In this document: piece after piece, positions 11,901-25,300 of the stretch
How positions within the stretch are numbered: position 1 is the first letter of the stretch
How the letters are laid out: each line of letters begins with the position of its first letter
Assembly: GCF_017562075.2 (NCBI RefSeq)
Contig: NC_054084.1
Span: forward strand, 33,284,633-33,348,632
Source of the DNA: Anopheles merus
Taxonomy: Eukaryota; Arthropoda; Insecta; Diptera; Culicidae
DNA length: 64,000 nucleotides
Direction of reading: 5' to 3'
Translations under genes and position numbers: made by a program
Notes under the pieces: model-generated
The model's database searches: none
The model's input: only the letters and a program-made list of their open reading frames with translations
Told to the model about the DNA's origin: nothing

Positions 11901-14900
11901 TGAGGACCGTACGGCATCCGTAATCCTTCCTGGCCCTCTTCAGAAGTCGTCGTAATCACGGGAGCCTACGGGGAACGTTGTTTTGAACGCTTTCTAGGTA
12001 TGCAAGGCACCTTTTGTGGGGTGCAGGGTTTAGCTAAGATGGGGGAAGGGTCGCTTGTATATGGTTGACGCTGAGTCCCTTCGTGAGCGGGAATGCTTAT
12101 CATGCGTTTTGCTTACGTCAAAGGGCTGTTGGCTTTGGAATCAGGAACGACTGTACGCTAATGCTTGTAGATGAAATCTCGCATGAAAATACTATAAGTA
12201 CGATCGACACTCGATTGGGAAGACACAAAACAAGACAACAAGTGGGTTATCAAAAAAACGCTCATAAATAAGATGCCCCGAGCGTTTACCGGTCGGGATC
12301 TGGATTGTCAACTTCCTTTCGCTTTTTCTGTTGTACTCGCAGCGGAAAAAAAGAAACACATACGGAGCAAAAACATCCTCTCGTGGACTTGGAACGGACT
12401 GGACTTAGAACGTCGTTTATTAGCCGTACTTTGCCCGGCCCAGACAAGGATGTTGTTCTAAAATGATACATACACAAAAAAAGGGGTGGCATAAACACGG
12501 ACACCACCGATCGTGAGGATTGATCGCTTGGAGAGGCGTTGATAGAATTAATGTTTCCATTTTCCAATTGTACACAAATACACACTATGCACTCAACACA
12601 CTCAGACACCTTGCCCTGCGGTGCTTATCGGCGACTTCCTTACGCAAAGGGAAGGAACCCGGTCGGGGAAGCTGGGAGCCCTAGAAGTTTGCTGATAAGA
12701 TATCGATTGCTGATATTTTGTCACGGATCGTGGCATTTTTTGTGTGAATTTTTAAACAAGGCCTTCGTAAATGCGTCTGAGTGTGTATGTGTAAAAACAG
12801 TCATCAAAATAAGAAGGCAGCTTGTGTGTAAATTCTACGGTCTAGTGACGGCTCGTGGCTCAAGGTTAATTAGGATGATGGAGGGATGGTAGTTCGGGAT
12901 CTTATACAATCACACACGACCATCGTATTAACTCATCGAATCACATTCTCATTTCAGGTCAGAAGGAGATCCTGCACAACGTGAATGGCAAATTCCCAGG
13001 CTCGCAGCTGATCGCCATCATGGGCCCGTCCGGTGCGGGTAAGTCGACGCTACTGGACGTCCTGTCCGGCTACCGACGGACGGGCGTCGAGGGCGCAGTG
13101 TACGTGAACGGACGCATCCGCAACCTGAACAGCTTCCGGCGGATGACCTGCTACATTACGCAGGACGATCGCTTGCAGACGCTGCTGACCGTGGTGGAGA
13201 ACATGCGCATTGCGGCGGATTTGAAGCTGGGGCCAGAGGTGTCACGCCACGAGAAGGAGTCCATTGTAAGTCGAAGAAATGTTGGATTGATTTAAAGATG
13301 GATCTTTATAGAATAATTATCTGATTTGTAGGTTGAAGATATCTTGACGGTGCTGGGACTGTACAATCATCAGTTCACCATTACGAAGCTGCTGTCGGGC
13401 GGACAGCGGAAACGGCTGTCGATCGCACTGGAGCTCATCAACAACCCTACGATCATGTTCCTGGATGAGCCCACGACGTAAGTAGAGTGCCTTTGAGGAT
13501 TGCTGGAATTTCTTTGTGATGCCTCTATAAACATCGTCACATCTCTCACACACACTTTCAGCGGGTTGGATAGCTCCTCGTGCAACCAGGTGGTGGATCT
13601 GCTGAAGCAGCTCGCCAAACAGGGCCGCACGATCATCTGCACCATCCATCAACCGTCCGCCAAGCTGTTCCAGGAGTTCGACCAGGTGTACGTACTGTCG
13701 AACGGGGAGTGCATGTACCAGGGCTGCACCAACAGCCTGGTGCCGTTCCTGCAGTCCGTCGATATGCCCTGCCCGGTGTATCACAATCCTGCCGATTACG
13801 GTAAGCATGACTGCTACCCACTGTCTGGGTATATTTGACGCATGTATACTGATCTTGCAACTTCCCCAACACAGTGATTGAGCTAGCCTGCGGTGAGTAC
13901 GGCGAGGAACGCATCCAGCGCATGGTGATGGAGATGGGCAACGGTGAATGTACGGAATGGTTCACCGACAAGCGGAAGCTACTGAAGCCGGAGCAGCTAC
14001 GCCAGAAGTACCCGCTGAAGAAGATCATCGAACAGAACGAGGACCTGACCGCCACGTCCCAGGTCCACCAGCTGCAGGTCCTGATCAAGCGCGGCATTAT
14101 CAAGGCGAAGCGGGACGCTACCCTTACTCATCTGCGGATCGGCGTGAACATCATCATCGCGGCCATGCTGGGCTTCCTGTTCATTGACGCCGGCAACGAG
14201 GGTTCGCGCGTACTCGACAACTACAATCTGCTGTTCTCGATCCTGATGCACCACATGATGGCCACGATGATGCTGACCGTGCTGACATGTAAGTTGTACA
14301 AACAATCCTGACAGGCGTCTTTCCCGTTTTGCGAGCCGTTTGTCGGCAGGCCGTCTGCGTCGGCTGCCGTGTCGGGCCATTGAACAGTTGCGTTACTCTT
14401 TTTACTCATTTATCAACTCCCGTTCTCCTCAGTCCCCACCGAGATGGGCGTCATACTCAAGGAACACTTCAATCGGTGGTACACGCTCAAGTGTTACTAC
14501 CTCTCCGTTTCCATCATCGATCTGCCGCTGTCCGTGTTCTGCTGTCTGATCTTCACCATCATCATCTACTTGATGAGCGGGCAGCCGATGGAGTGGTTCC
14601 GTTTCGGCATGTTTTTCACCATCAGCCTGCTGATCGTGCTGATAGCGCAGAGCATCGGGTTGACGATCGGAGCCTGGTTTAACGTGGTGGTGAGTAATTG
14701 AGACTGACCTGTCCGTCTTTTGTTTCGCTTATCTGGCCAGGGGCGGCTCAGCGCAACTCATACCATTGACTCTCCTATTTCTATGTATGTACGCGTAGAA
14801 TGGTACGTTCCTCGGACCGGTGCTAACGATCCCGATGATGATGTTCGCCGGTTTCGGTGTGACGCTGCGCGATCTACCGAGCTACCTGAAATGGGGCAGT

Positions 14901-15222
14901 CACATCTCTTATCTGCGCTACGGGTTAGAGGGCTACGTGAATGCAATCTATGGCGAAAATCGGGAAACGCTTGACTGCGAGCTGAAGCCGTACTGCCATT
15001 ACAGGTGAGTGACCGTGTAGTAAAGCCCTTCACATTGCCTCGGCCGGCGATACTAAATACCCTGCCCCTTCTCCACACAGATATCCTGCCAAGTTCCTGT
15101 CGGAGATCTCGATGGAAGGTGATCAGTTCTGGAAGGACGTGTACGCGCTCTGTGCCACGTTGCTGCTGGTGCGTGTGTGCTGCTACTTCTGCCTCCGGTG
15201 GAAGGTCATTTCGGTGCGGTAA
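8909..15222 (+). CDS. ABCG half-transporter A (ABCG1/4-like)
   Basis: Eight coding exons: 8909-9170, 12958-13265, 13332-13477, 13562-13800, 13875-14288, 14433-14689, 14799-15004, 15081-15222 (657 aa). ATG 8909 (CACCATGG) is the first in-frame ATG. The ATPase domain shows Walker A GPSGAGKST (110-118), Q-loop Gln in YITQDD, signature LLSGGQRKRL (about 210-219), Walker B IMFLDE (Asp235, Glu236), D-loop TGLDS and H-loop His268. Six predicted spans follow (about 407-424, 436-456, 480-503, 512-532, 545-565, 630-650), with paired cysteines in the loop before span 6. Family knowledge: a half-size pump that dimerises and uses ATP to move lipids or sterols. The substrate cannot be read from sequence. 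It alone in the array has an intron splitting the DEPTT|GLDS stretch (phase 2) and lacks the intron just after Walker A found in B, C and D. Confidence 0.92.
9171..12957 (+). other. first intron of ABCG gene A
   Basis: A 3.8-kb GT-AG phase-1 intron separating the short N-terminal exon from the ATPase core. It starts GTAAGC and ends TTTCAG. It contains a (CA)n run at 9224-9241. Near 11200 there is an initiator-like CTCAGTGA followed by AGACC at about +27, a weak candidate for an internal promoter. No coding exon with matching phase was found. Confidence 0.8.
9224..9241. repeat. (CA)9 microsatellite
   Basis: A perfect CA run just inside the first intron of gene A. Confidence 0.85.
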
Positions 15223-15486
15223 ATTGTTCTAGAAGTAGTTCGCTTAAAAGCCAGGGGAAGCTGCCCGCAGGAGCGCTGTGCTGATGTCGTGATGCAAAAT
15301 CGCTAGCCAATTGTGGTGAATAGCAATTAAATGAATGTGATTTTCTGTTAATGCCTCTGTTATCAGACGCCTGAAGACCCCAAATCGGTTCGTTACCACG
15401 TGACGAGCGCGAAAACGAAGCCAAAAAAATGGGTTGCCAAATGATTCCGTTTCAAATTCGATCCAAATTCCAAGCAAGGAAAAAAC

Positions 15487-15521
15487 CTTATCGCGGTGCA
15501 AGGAATGCGCCCCGCGATAAG
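15487..15521 (+). other. GC-rich hairpin in the 3' UTR of gene A
   Basis: CTTATCGCGG (15487-15496) and CCGCGATAAG (15512-15521) are perfect inverted repeats around a 15-base loop. The hairpin lies 265 bases after the stop and upstream of the polyadenylation signal, so the mRNA would carry it. The loop does not match an iron-responsive element. Confidence 0.55.
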
Positions 15522-15799
15522 CAATACCGCAGTGCATTTCTACTGTACATATAATGCGCCAGAGGGAGAGCTAGAGATATGTGTATGTGTTTTTTTTTTC
15601 ATTATTTTATATGAACCACCGTGCTGTAGAATTATTTTTAGCGTAGTTTGTGGTTACAGAAAAAATGAAAACAAAACAACAAAACCAAGCGCCATTTCGT
15701 TCTGCAGATTTCGTGAAGGTGTTCTAGGTGTAAGACATTATGCAATATCCCGTAGTGAGTAGTGCTGCTGCTACCCGTTAGTCATTCAGAGAGATAGTC

Positions 15800-15805
15800 A
15801 ATAAA
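15800..15805 (+). terminator. polyadenylation signal of gene A
   Basis: AATAAA, 578 bases after the stop codon. A GT-rich stretch and A/T-rich DNA follow. Confidence 0.6.
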
Positions 15806-18800
15806 ATGTTACACCAACTTTTTAAAACGTAACTGCCGTGAGTTTTTTGCATTTTAATTTCTTCCTCCTGATAATCGTCACGTGCGCCGCTTGATTGATG
15901 AGTTAATTGCTATCGTCGTGCTCGTTCCGGGGGTCTGTATTTAAGCATGTTTCAATATTAGCGAGCACATCAAATTGGCCATTTTCGATTCCGTGACGAT
16001 TGGTTCGGTGGTGCAATTATCGATCGACACCGATGCTTTTTGTGTTACATTGTAGGCATGTGTAATGATGCATGCACGAGGGCAGTTAACAACATGTAAT
16101 CAAGCAATTACGTTGAACGGTTTGACATGATGTACGATTTTTTAACACTTTAGATGTGCATGGAATCCATTTTTGAAGCAATTTGGGTCCCTATTTAATT
16201 TAAATATTGAATTCAAAGATAAAAAGAATTGCTATGGTATATCTTTCAATGCTGGTTAAATCCAATAGAAAAGCCCAAAAAAGTAGTTTAAATCGTGTAA
16301 TAAATTTTTTCCGTGTTATTTTCATAACTAAATTCAATGCAGGTTGATTTTCATAAGTAAATCATTTTATACATATTTTTTATATACAAAATCGCTTATA
16401 ATAATTTAACGCTATTATACGGTAACTTCAGCAATAACACAGTGAAGACAACAACCTAGGCGTCAAATTTAACGAAAGTACGCTACTTGACGAATGATTG
16501 TATTTTGAGCATGTAATGCTGGTTTGCATAACTTAAGGGGCAAAAGAAATCGAAACTTAAATGCATAATGATCAAAACACTTCACAAAAAAGGACAACAT
16601 TTTATTTTGTTTTGTACAACGATTAGAAATATTTCTGCTTTAATAAAAAAAGTGAAATTAATAAATGTTAATTGTATTAATAAACACCGTATTCAATCGA
16701 CAATAACGAAGCTGTTGTAGAAGAACTAGAAGAACAAAGAAGTGTGTTGTTTTTGAAAAGACACTGATTAAACAAAACAAAAACAGGATATTTACGCAAA
16801 CCGGTACTCCATCGCCTCCGCCAAAATTCTTTTAATTATGTTTAATTTCGCAACGCGCTCTTGAGCTGTCCATGCTACATGGAATATCGCTCAATCATGT
16901 CAACCTGTGTTCGCCTCTAATCCCCCAAGGACGTACGCTTAATACGGCAAGGACAGCGCGGCCCGTTCCTCATTAGATGGAGCTGTTCCGCCATAAACCA
17001 AACTACACGGCGCTCATGCTCAAGCTCACTCCAGCCACGCGGGGGGATAAGACAACCGAGCCACGAACAATGCCCACATGCACTAACTAACGGCAAATGT
17101 GATAAGTTCATCGTGATCATGTCACGCTCGGTCTGCCCGCTCCACCGGGAGGCATGCATGGCACATCGCTTTCGTTACACAGCGCGCGCGCATATACAGC
17201 AGGTTGTGCACTGTGACACACTAATTGCTGCTAATGGGGAGGTTAAACGCAGCGAATCGGTAGTCATTCTTTTGTGCTGCGAGATATCTGTGATGGGGCG
17301 AGTGAGTGTTTCCTCTTTTTACGCGATAGTGTACGACGTCGCAAGCGGATTTCGTAAATAACGTTAGGATTTATTCCACAATCAGAACTTGGAAGTTTAT
17401 CCCTGGCAATAATAGGCGGATTGTATTGTTTTTATTATAATAAAAGAAAACCATTGCAAATGCAACTCTCCTGTACCATGAAACAATGAGAGTGAGTAAC
17501 TCAAGAGAATGATTCAACGCTTTCTTGTGCAGCCTCGTCCACCAGAATTCCTACCGATCGCACTGAAAGCCTCACCAGATAAAGCAAAAAGGGCGTAAAA
17601 GAGTGTGACAATACAAACTAAAATCAATTGTAACGATGAAACAATTTGACCATTCGCACAGCAAATTGAATGCCTCGACGCAATAATGATAGACACTGTT
17701 AATTATCAAACCTTGGACTGGTGGAATCTCAAATTTCGAAAAACAACCGATCCTCAATTAAAAATCGATTAAGACTTTCCTCCCCATCGGATAGAGCAAA
17801 TATATGTTTGGGTAGGCATTTGTGGCTAATGCCTGCTTATTAAAGCTATAATTAGATGTTATAAGATCAGCGACATTGCAAAATCCAAACATTCGTCCGT
17901 CGAAGTCCAATGTCTACACCGCGGAACAGAGGCAGACAACGAGCAAAGCTCAAAGCGATAGCAAATACCCTTAACTATCAACAGATTCGTCAGAAATAAC
18001 CAGTAGGAAATGATTTATGTCTCGGGTACTCTTACCCGTCGCAGTCTATCGTGCCGGTTCCGTTAATGTCGGAACCTGACCTTGAACGATAAGAATTCGG
18101 AGGCCTTTCCGCAAAAGGAAGGTTTCCCGAAGCCGACTCCTTAGTAACTTAACACGATTTTTTAAACCCATTCATAGCTCCAAAAGCTTCAATGTGCGTA
18201 CGCGTTATCTCGGTCCTAGCTCGTCAATCCATGGCTTAAAACCGGCGCGTCTTATCACTGACTCACGATAAACCGGGTGCATTGGAGCTGCAAAATAAAA
18301 AAGTGCAACGGTCTGGAGGCACGGTATCATCCGTCGCGGATCGAGCCCAAAACCATTATCAAAAAAAGCCAGGTGCACCGTTGCCTTCCCGAATCCAAGC
18401 TGAAAATCAAGTTCCTTATCTATTGCAGCGGTATGAGCTTGGCCGATTCTTTGACATTGTGGTGACGTCCTGTACGTGTGCCATTGGAGCACGAGCTTGA
18501 ACGCGTCCGCGTTTAATGACAAGGTGCGCGTAGATAGCGTAGATGGAACGGTGGCAGCGAGAAGCGAGATAGAACGGTGCACTAGTCTATCGACTATGGT
18601 TGCTGAAGCTGAAGGTAACTCACGTCACGAGCTGGAGGGCGTTCGCGGATCCGCTAGTTTGCAGTGCGGTGCTTTGTTTACTACTTCACTTCACTCCGCC
18701 GCTGTGACACACTTGCCGAATGCTCGGTGATGCTGATGTCCCTGGATAGGGGAAAAGAACGACGCCTTCCAGCCACAATATAGGTCGTCAGGGTGGAAAC

Positions 18801-19085
18801 GGAGAACCACTTATCCTATTAGTAACCGAGCTCGGGTCAGCCCCGGTGGGGAACCGCTCAGGTGAGTCAGTTTTCTTGCATCAATCATCAAGAACACGGT
18901 ACCTCCCCCCGCTGTAGTTCCTTGGATCATCGATAAAGCCAATCGATCCGGTACGGTTGATTACGGTGGCGCCCACTTTATGTTTCGCATTTAAAACAAG
19001 GGGTTTTAATTAATCAAAATCCCAATCTGGTCGAGTTCTCATCGGAACTGGTGTTGCATATGGTGAGCAAATCATGTTCGCTTTA

Positions 19086-19100
19086 CCCCCCCCCCCCCCC
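19086..19100. repeat. poly-C run (15)
   Basis: Fifteen consecutive C. Length may be unreliable in sequencing. Confidence 0.85.
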
Positions 19101-20212
19101 TTCCCTCAAACTAGATCAAACTAGATGCACAAATAGTGCGTCCGCAGCGGGAAAAGGGTTTTGACCGTACACGCGCCCTTCGATCGATCCACTGACCATG
19201 AACTGTCGATAGAGCGACAGAGAGGCAGAGACAGGGAGAGAGAGCTAGAGAGCAAGTGGATGAGAGTGAATTTCGCACTAACACAATTCTTTGATGCAAC
19301 TGCCATGAGCTTATCAACTGACCGCCGCTGCCGACCCAACTCACAGGCTCCGTTGCACAATCGACGGTTGCGTCGGGAAGCAGCAGGAAATCGTTCGAAT
19401 GTCATGTGTCAAGTGCAAAAGCTGGGAAAAAAGATGCTGCAAAGTTCACGCAAAGGGAATCTCCGACTCGTACGACGGCAAACCGATGTCGATGATCGTG
19501 CCGAAGGAGAGAGTGCGCACAGGATGGTTTTGGTAAACAAAAGCCTCCCTCCTATCGAGCCACTGAACTGTGCTCAAGATTCACGGTTACGATGATCGTG
19601 GCAAATGATTCATATTATTTTCGGGGAGCGTATAAAAAGGGCTCCAAAACGCGCGACCCTCAATTGTGAGAGACATTGTAGTGAGAGAAAGAACGAGAGA
19701 ACAATGCTGAGAAAGTTGCCCATCCGCCCGGCGCGATCTCCAGAAAGGGCAGCAAACGACCTTCTGGGGTAACGTTCCCTTGAAACCGTTGGCATAATTA
19801 TTTTGGGGGTTTATTTACACATATATATTTCTGTGCATATGTATGCGTACTGTTGTGCGTATACAGCACCACACAAACTGCTTCGAAAAATAATTGCAAA
19901 CCGGACGAAACCGTTGCTTTTTTTTCTCTTCGCTTAAACCTTGCACCAATTGCACCAGTCACTTGTCACGGGCGGGTGTTGCCTTATGCCAGAGGGGTAG
20001 GGAGGGGGAGGGGAATTTTTAAAATTTTTATCTTTCGAAAGTAAAAGAAGAAAACAAAAGTTCGGGCGAGCTGTACCACATATGTGCTGCATTCTTCGAT
20101 GCAGTTTGCCGTTGCGACGCGCGGGTGCTCGCTTTTCTCACGGTGTCTTTTGGCTCACGCTCACGCCAGTGGCATTGAGGAAGGGTCGGTTCGGCATCGT
20201 GAATCGATGTTC

Positions 20213-20240
20213 GTGTGTGTGTGTGTGTATGTGTGTGTGC
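20213..20240. repeat. (GT)n microsatellite
   Basis: A GT run with one TA interruption. Confidence 0.8.
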
Positions 20241-21235
20241 TAAGGTTTTCCGTTCGGCTGTTCCGTCGGAGTGCTTCACCAACAGCGGCCGTGAGGAACA
20301 TTGGGAACGGAGACAGATGGACAGAAATTTATTGTAGTTCTAAATAAATGAATGAAATTCAGCCAATTTCTACCAGCGTTTAAAACCGATGTGACATTCT
20401 ATGAATAAAAAAATAACTACAGTGTCGAGCAGTAGCCTTAATAAGTGAAAAAGAAGCAACAGACAAGTAAATATCATAACTTGATTTTTTTTAAATAAAG
20501 TAACGTAGATATGTATATAATTTTCATATTATAAATTATAGATGAAAAGCATTTTTTGCCATTCTTTGCAAAGGCCACCCAAAACAAGTATGGAACATCA
20601 AATAATCAATCAACCAATGTAACAAAAATAGGATCAAATTGATTTATTTCTGCACGTTTTAACACTGCTTCATTGTATTTAATGGCAATATAGGCTGATT
20701 TAAAAGCTCTTTAACATTCGCTTTTCATTCAAAAAATGCATCACAAAGGGTCTTTTTTCAGAGTTTATTCGTGTGCAAGGGCTTTCAAGGTATAAGAACA
20801 TCTGTAGAACTTGGGCTCGCTTAGGTATAACACTCCAGAGCAGTATTAAAGAGTGATAGTATGTTTTGTTTATTGAGATTTTGAGTCTTGCGACTACATT
20901 CATCTCTTTGCAGGTGATAAAGATGGCTTAAAATTGAGCTGATTTCGTAATTACATTTTGTTAAATAGGTCAGTTTCTTTCCCAAAATGCCAAGAGATTA
21001 TTTTTGTGCTGTGTGTTATAGGATAGATCGTCGATAATGGCTACATTCTAGAGCACTCATGTTCAGTTGAGCCATCATAAAACAGCAGGATAAATTGAAA
21101 CTAATAAAAAGCCCAAAACATCCCCAAAGCACGTAATAAATTTATTTATTTATTTTTTAATGAAACCTTTCTACGCAATTTTGACCATTCGCTGGCACCC
21201 ACCGTGCAGGCACGACCACGCGCCAGCAGCATCGC

Positions 21236-21297
21236 TATATACCCGCCGTTCGTAATCGCGGGTTCAGTTTTCTCCGAGCCGCGACCGCGCTTGAACC
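21236..21297 (+). promoter_or_regulatory. TATA/Inr core promoter, probably of gene B
   Basis: TATATA starts at 21236, exactly -30 from the A+1 (21266) of a perfect initiator TCAGTT (21264-21269). At +28, GAACC matches four of five DPE positions. The downstream DNA is GT-rich and leader-like, and a donor (TTCTAC|GTGAGT) occurs at 21739. The next coding start on this strand is gene B at 26878, with a good acceptor (ACTGTTACAG, ending 26633) just before it. I infer a spliced leader of about 470 bases from here plus 244 bases before the ATG. Confidence 0.45.
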
Positions 21298-21910
21298 AAA
21301 CAACAAGGCAGGCGACGACTCTCCGTCCGTCTCCCTTTACTCGCCCATTTACTGGTAGATCGTGCCGGTCTACCAACAACAAGTGTTGTTTTTGGGAGAA
21401 ATTAGAAAAGGTTTGTGTTAGAAGTGTCTGCCGTGCTCGGTGTTTGTGTGCTTAGAGAAGTGTTTTCGCTCAGACAAGTGTTCCGTGCGGATCGGGCTGG
21501 TCGATTGATTAGATTGGTGACGGTGGCGTGTGTTGTGTTGTGTGTGTATGATGCACGACGGAGGAAAAGCCGCGTGTGTCTAGTGTAGATGGGTCGATGG
21601 GAGGGCAAAACCTTAGGCACTGACCGGAACTGAAGTGTTTGTTTAGGTGCGCCGTGTTCTTGTTGGTTTTTAAAATCGATTTTCGATACTCTAGCCTTTC
21701 AGTGTGTTTCTAAGTGTGTGCGTGTGTGCCAGTTCTACGTGAGTGTCGGTTGGCGAGATGCCAACTGCACCACCGCCCGCGAACGGTCGAACCATCCAAA
21801 CCCTTTGGAGCAATGAACCAAACGCACCTTCGATATTTCTAGACGATGACGATGACCTGCCTCAAAGTGTTTTGGGATGAACATCACACACACATTGGTC
21901 ATTCCTTCCA

Positions 21911-21925
21911 CCCCCCCCCCCCCCC
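21911..21925. repeat. poly-C run (15)
   Basis: Fifteen consecutive C, the second such run within 3 kb. Confidence 0.8.
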
Positions 21926-22278
21926 TTTTGTGCAACAAACCACCCCCAAAGTGTGCGTCATTTAGTGAAAAGAATTATGATGAAATCTGGCACGATTTCC
22001 GCGACACAAAGATGAGTCGAGCCGAGCTCCGTGGGCACGACAACGGAATGGCAAATTGCGCACACTATTTGTATGCGCTTCCGCGTGCTGCAATAAAACG
22101 GTCCTCCCCCCGTGCGCACATTGCGGTGGTGCGATAGGGTGGCCACGGGGTTCTAGGGGGATCTCTGTTTACATTTCCTACGACGACGACGCCGCGCTGC
22201 GATAAGAGAAGCGCAACCACAGCGAACAAACGATAACAACCGACGAAGAGCAGCGAGTCGATCAATTCCCCGCGTGGC

Positions 22279-22301
22279 CTGCTGCTGCTGCTGCTGCTGC
22301 T
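22279..22301. repeat. (CTG)n microsatellite
   Basis: Seven CTG units plus two bases. Confidence 0.85.
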
Positions 22302-25300
22302 ACCCGACCGAAGGGAGTCACGCGTTGCATGACTCGTCGCTGTTGTTGTTGTTGATTTCGGTTCGAGGTTGATTTTGTACAAAAGTTGAACATTGTTGCA
22401 CAAAACTATTTTTGGTGGCAACGTCAAGCAACGTCATCGTTGACAGGAGCACCGAGCGACCGTTTAAATCTTTTCCGGGAGTAATTAAACTTTGACACTG
22501 TCGGTGCCACTACACTACCAGTACAGCTGCGAAGTGGGCTTGACAGCACCGACCGACGTGTCTGACGAAACCCTTCAGAACGCTTACCGCACCAAACTGG
22601 GCGGACAATTGTGTTATGATAATGATTCGAACGCGTTCGATTTGTACGGTGGTCGATTTACGAAAAGAAAAGTACTGTGCTTGCATAAAATCCGTTCACT
22701 AATACTACCCAGACGGCGTCCAATCGACACTGTAGGGTAGATGGGTGCAGCGAGGCATTTTGCCATGGTAAACCGGGTTCGTGTTTTGGTGGGGAAGCAA
22801 CGGAAAGCATCGGCACGATCGGGGTGAAACCCTCCACCGGACACGTGAAGGATAACATAAACATTCGCCCAATGCTGCACCGTACACGATGCACCGTTGC
22901 AACTCGGTAGCAGTTGTAAAAGTAGCAAAACAAACCACCCCGTCATTGAGCGCGATGTCGGTCGGCGGAGGTTCGTCTCTTGCTGTTGTTCTCTCGTGCA
23001 CTTTATCGCTCTGTATGGTGGGTGCAGGTTATTGCGTTGAGTTAGGCTCATCCACAAACAAAATGAGTGCACTTTCTATTGCACTGAACGGAAGCTCAGA
23101 GAGTGAAGATGACGGATGACACATATTCCTGGTAAAGAGCTTATCAGGGTGACCATGACACTGAAGCGGTTGCTTGCGGGAAGCTTGTTTGACAAGCCTG
23201 TAGGTCTTCATCCTGTCGGCCATGTGCTTTGCTTTGTATTTGACACACCAAAAGCAGATTGGAACATTCCTCTCGGTGGCCCATAATTTGTTGTTAGTCA
23301 TCGTCGAGCTGCGCAATTATCTACCCATATAGTTCCAACACCAAGAACGAGTTTCGCAAAGACGCGATTGAACAGAAAAAAGCCAGATGTTTTTGTATGG
23401 CGCCTGACTGACTCCATCTTGTTTATCTGCTCGAATTTATCTCAGGCTGAAGAATTTAAGACGCAACCCGCGCTGTGGTAGGTGCCGTCTACTGCCGGAG
23501 TGTAATTAAATTGTTCTAGACGGGGCTGATGTAGTTTGGGATGGGAATGGGATGCAAAAAAGAAGCACGCTCCGAAATGGTATGCATTAAGGTAGCATCA
23601 TGGTCATAAGCATTTGCCCTTGCCTGCGTGCCCGCTCGCTCCCAAGCGGTTTGATGAACATTACTTTTAATGCCCATTCGGGTGCTCTAGCAAAAGCGCC
23701 TTCTACATTAAGGCATCTTAGTAATATTCTAACGCGTGTAAGAACACGGCACGTCGAAGGGTAGAGTCTGTACCCTTGAGGGGGTCGAACACGCAAAGGT
23801 CGGTGTATTGGGAGCTTCATAGCAAATGCACATCTTTGCCGAGAAGCGAGAGAGACATTCATTGGGCGTAGAATTAATATTCCAATCACGCATTGCACCG
23901 TGCAGTGCATCCTCCAAAAGACTGTGAGCCGTTCGGATCCAGCGACCTCCTGGAAAGGGCGTACACAAAAGAGGGGATAAAACTAAGCCGTAATAATTCA
24001 CCATGTGTCACCAGTGTGCCGGTTGAGGTTTAATTTCCGTTTCATTTTTTCGTTTCATTCGAGTGGGAGCGAGGAAGTCGGCGACAGTGACGGAACCTTC
24101 AGGCGCGTGACATGAGAGTGAAAAATGTTGTTAAACCGATCATCGTTTTTGCAGTTGAAGTTCCCCGTAGTCTAGGCGGCGAAGATGATCAATTGGATCG
24201 GTTATTGAGCGGCAAAAGATTAATGAATTCTTGCCGTCACTCGCCATAAAGCGCCACGTGTGGCAAGAGGCCCTTCGCATCGGTGTCATTTCTACCGGCG
24301 GTCGCGCCGTCGATAGTGATTGACGGTGTCTTGTTTTTTGCCGGCACTTTACGGTGAACTTTAGCTTTCCACCCGTGCCGTGTGCTCTCGAATGCAAATT
24401 GCAAACTGTGGCTTTAAACCGGCCAGGTTGGTTGATGTCGGAAGGTTTACGGAACAGTCGTATGATGGATGGAAGGTTAGTAGTCGCTTAGAATCCGGAA
24501 AGCAGACGCCTGGCAGCTTGGAAGCGATACACGTACGATCATCTGCTTGTGTCGTGATTAGGGACCGAAACCTCCGGGACCGTACGTTCCATAGTTCGCA
24601 GACACGCACACACCCATAATCGTCCGAAGAGGCGTCGGCTGTTGTCAGCTGCCTGCCCTTTTGCAGGTGATGGTGATAAGCGAGTCCAGCGAGTCGATTG
24701 AACCACGAGCCGTCTACAGCGTCTCTCTCGCTGTTTTGTGTTCTGTTTCTTTTTTTCTTTCTTCTCGGCTAACGAAAGTGAATCATTATCAAAATGGTTC
24801 ATGCTGGTTTGTGCCGACTTTGACCGGAACCGGCAAAGGAACTTCCCCATCTGTGTGGGGTACGCTTGCTCTATGATAAGCAAATTTGGTTAATAGGTTG
24901 CTTTTGAGGCTATAACGGTGTCGTTGGTAATTGTGTAATAGGCTGACACGGGATTTCAGGGTAATTGGTGCATGGACAATGCACATCCGACTCGATCGAG
25001 ATAGAGAGTGTCTCGAGAGCGAGTCGATCCAAGCTAGAGGTTGGTTGTTTAATGATAGAAAAATATAACAGGCAATGAGTGTATATCTTGCCTGATGCAT
25101 CTGAAAACAAGATGGTAGTTCACGCTGGGGTATTTTGTTGAGCGGGAATGTTGTAGACGATACAAAAATAAACGACTAAAGCGATCGTATAGGGTTCTAT
25201 AAAGATGAGGCATGTTGGTACTTGAGACGTTAAATGTAGTATGGAAATAGGCTCTCAATCAGTGGGAGATCTGGCAACGATTGGAAATTTGCTGCTGCGA

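Larger units (their letters stand above)
15806..21235. other. intergenic region between genes A and B
   Basis: No gene recognised in 5.4 kb. Two strongly AT-rich blocks (about 16140-16720 and 20340-21170) flank a more mixed block. It holds a 15-C run at 19086-19100 and a GT run at 20213-20240. It may contain enhancers for gene B, but nothing specific can be named. Confidence 0.5.

Noticed and set aside
22614..23072. 152-residue minus-strand frame
   Set aside because: No domain or repeat pattern and no supporting exons; probably chance in a GC-richer patch.
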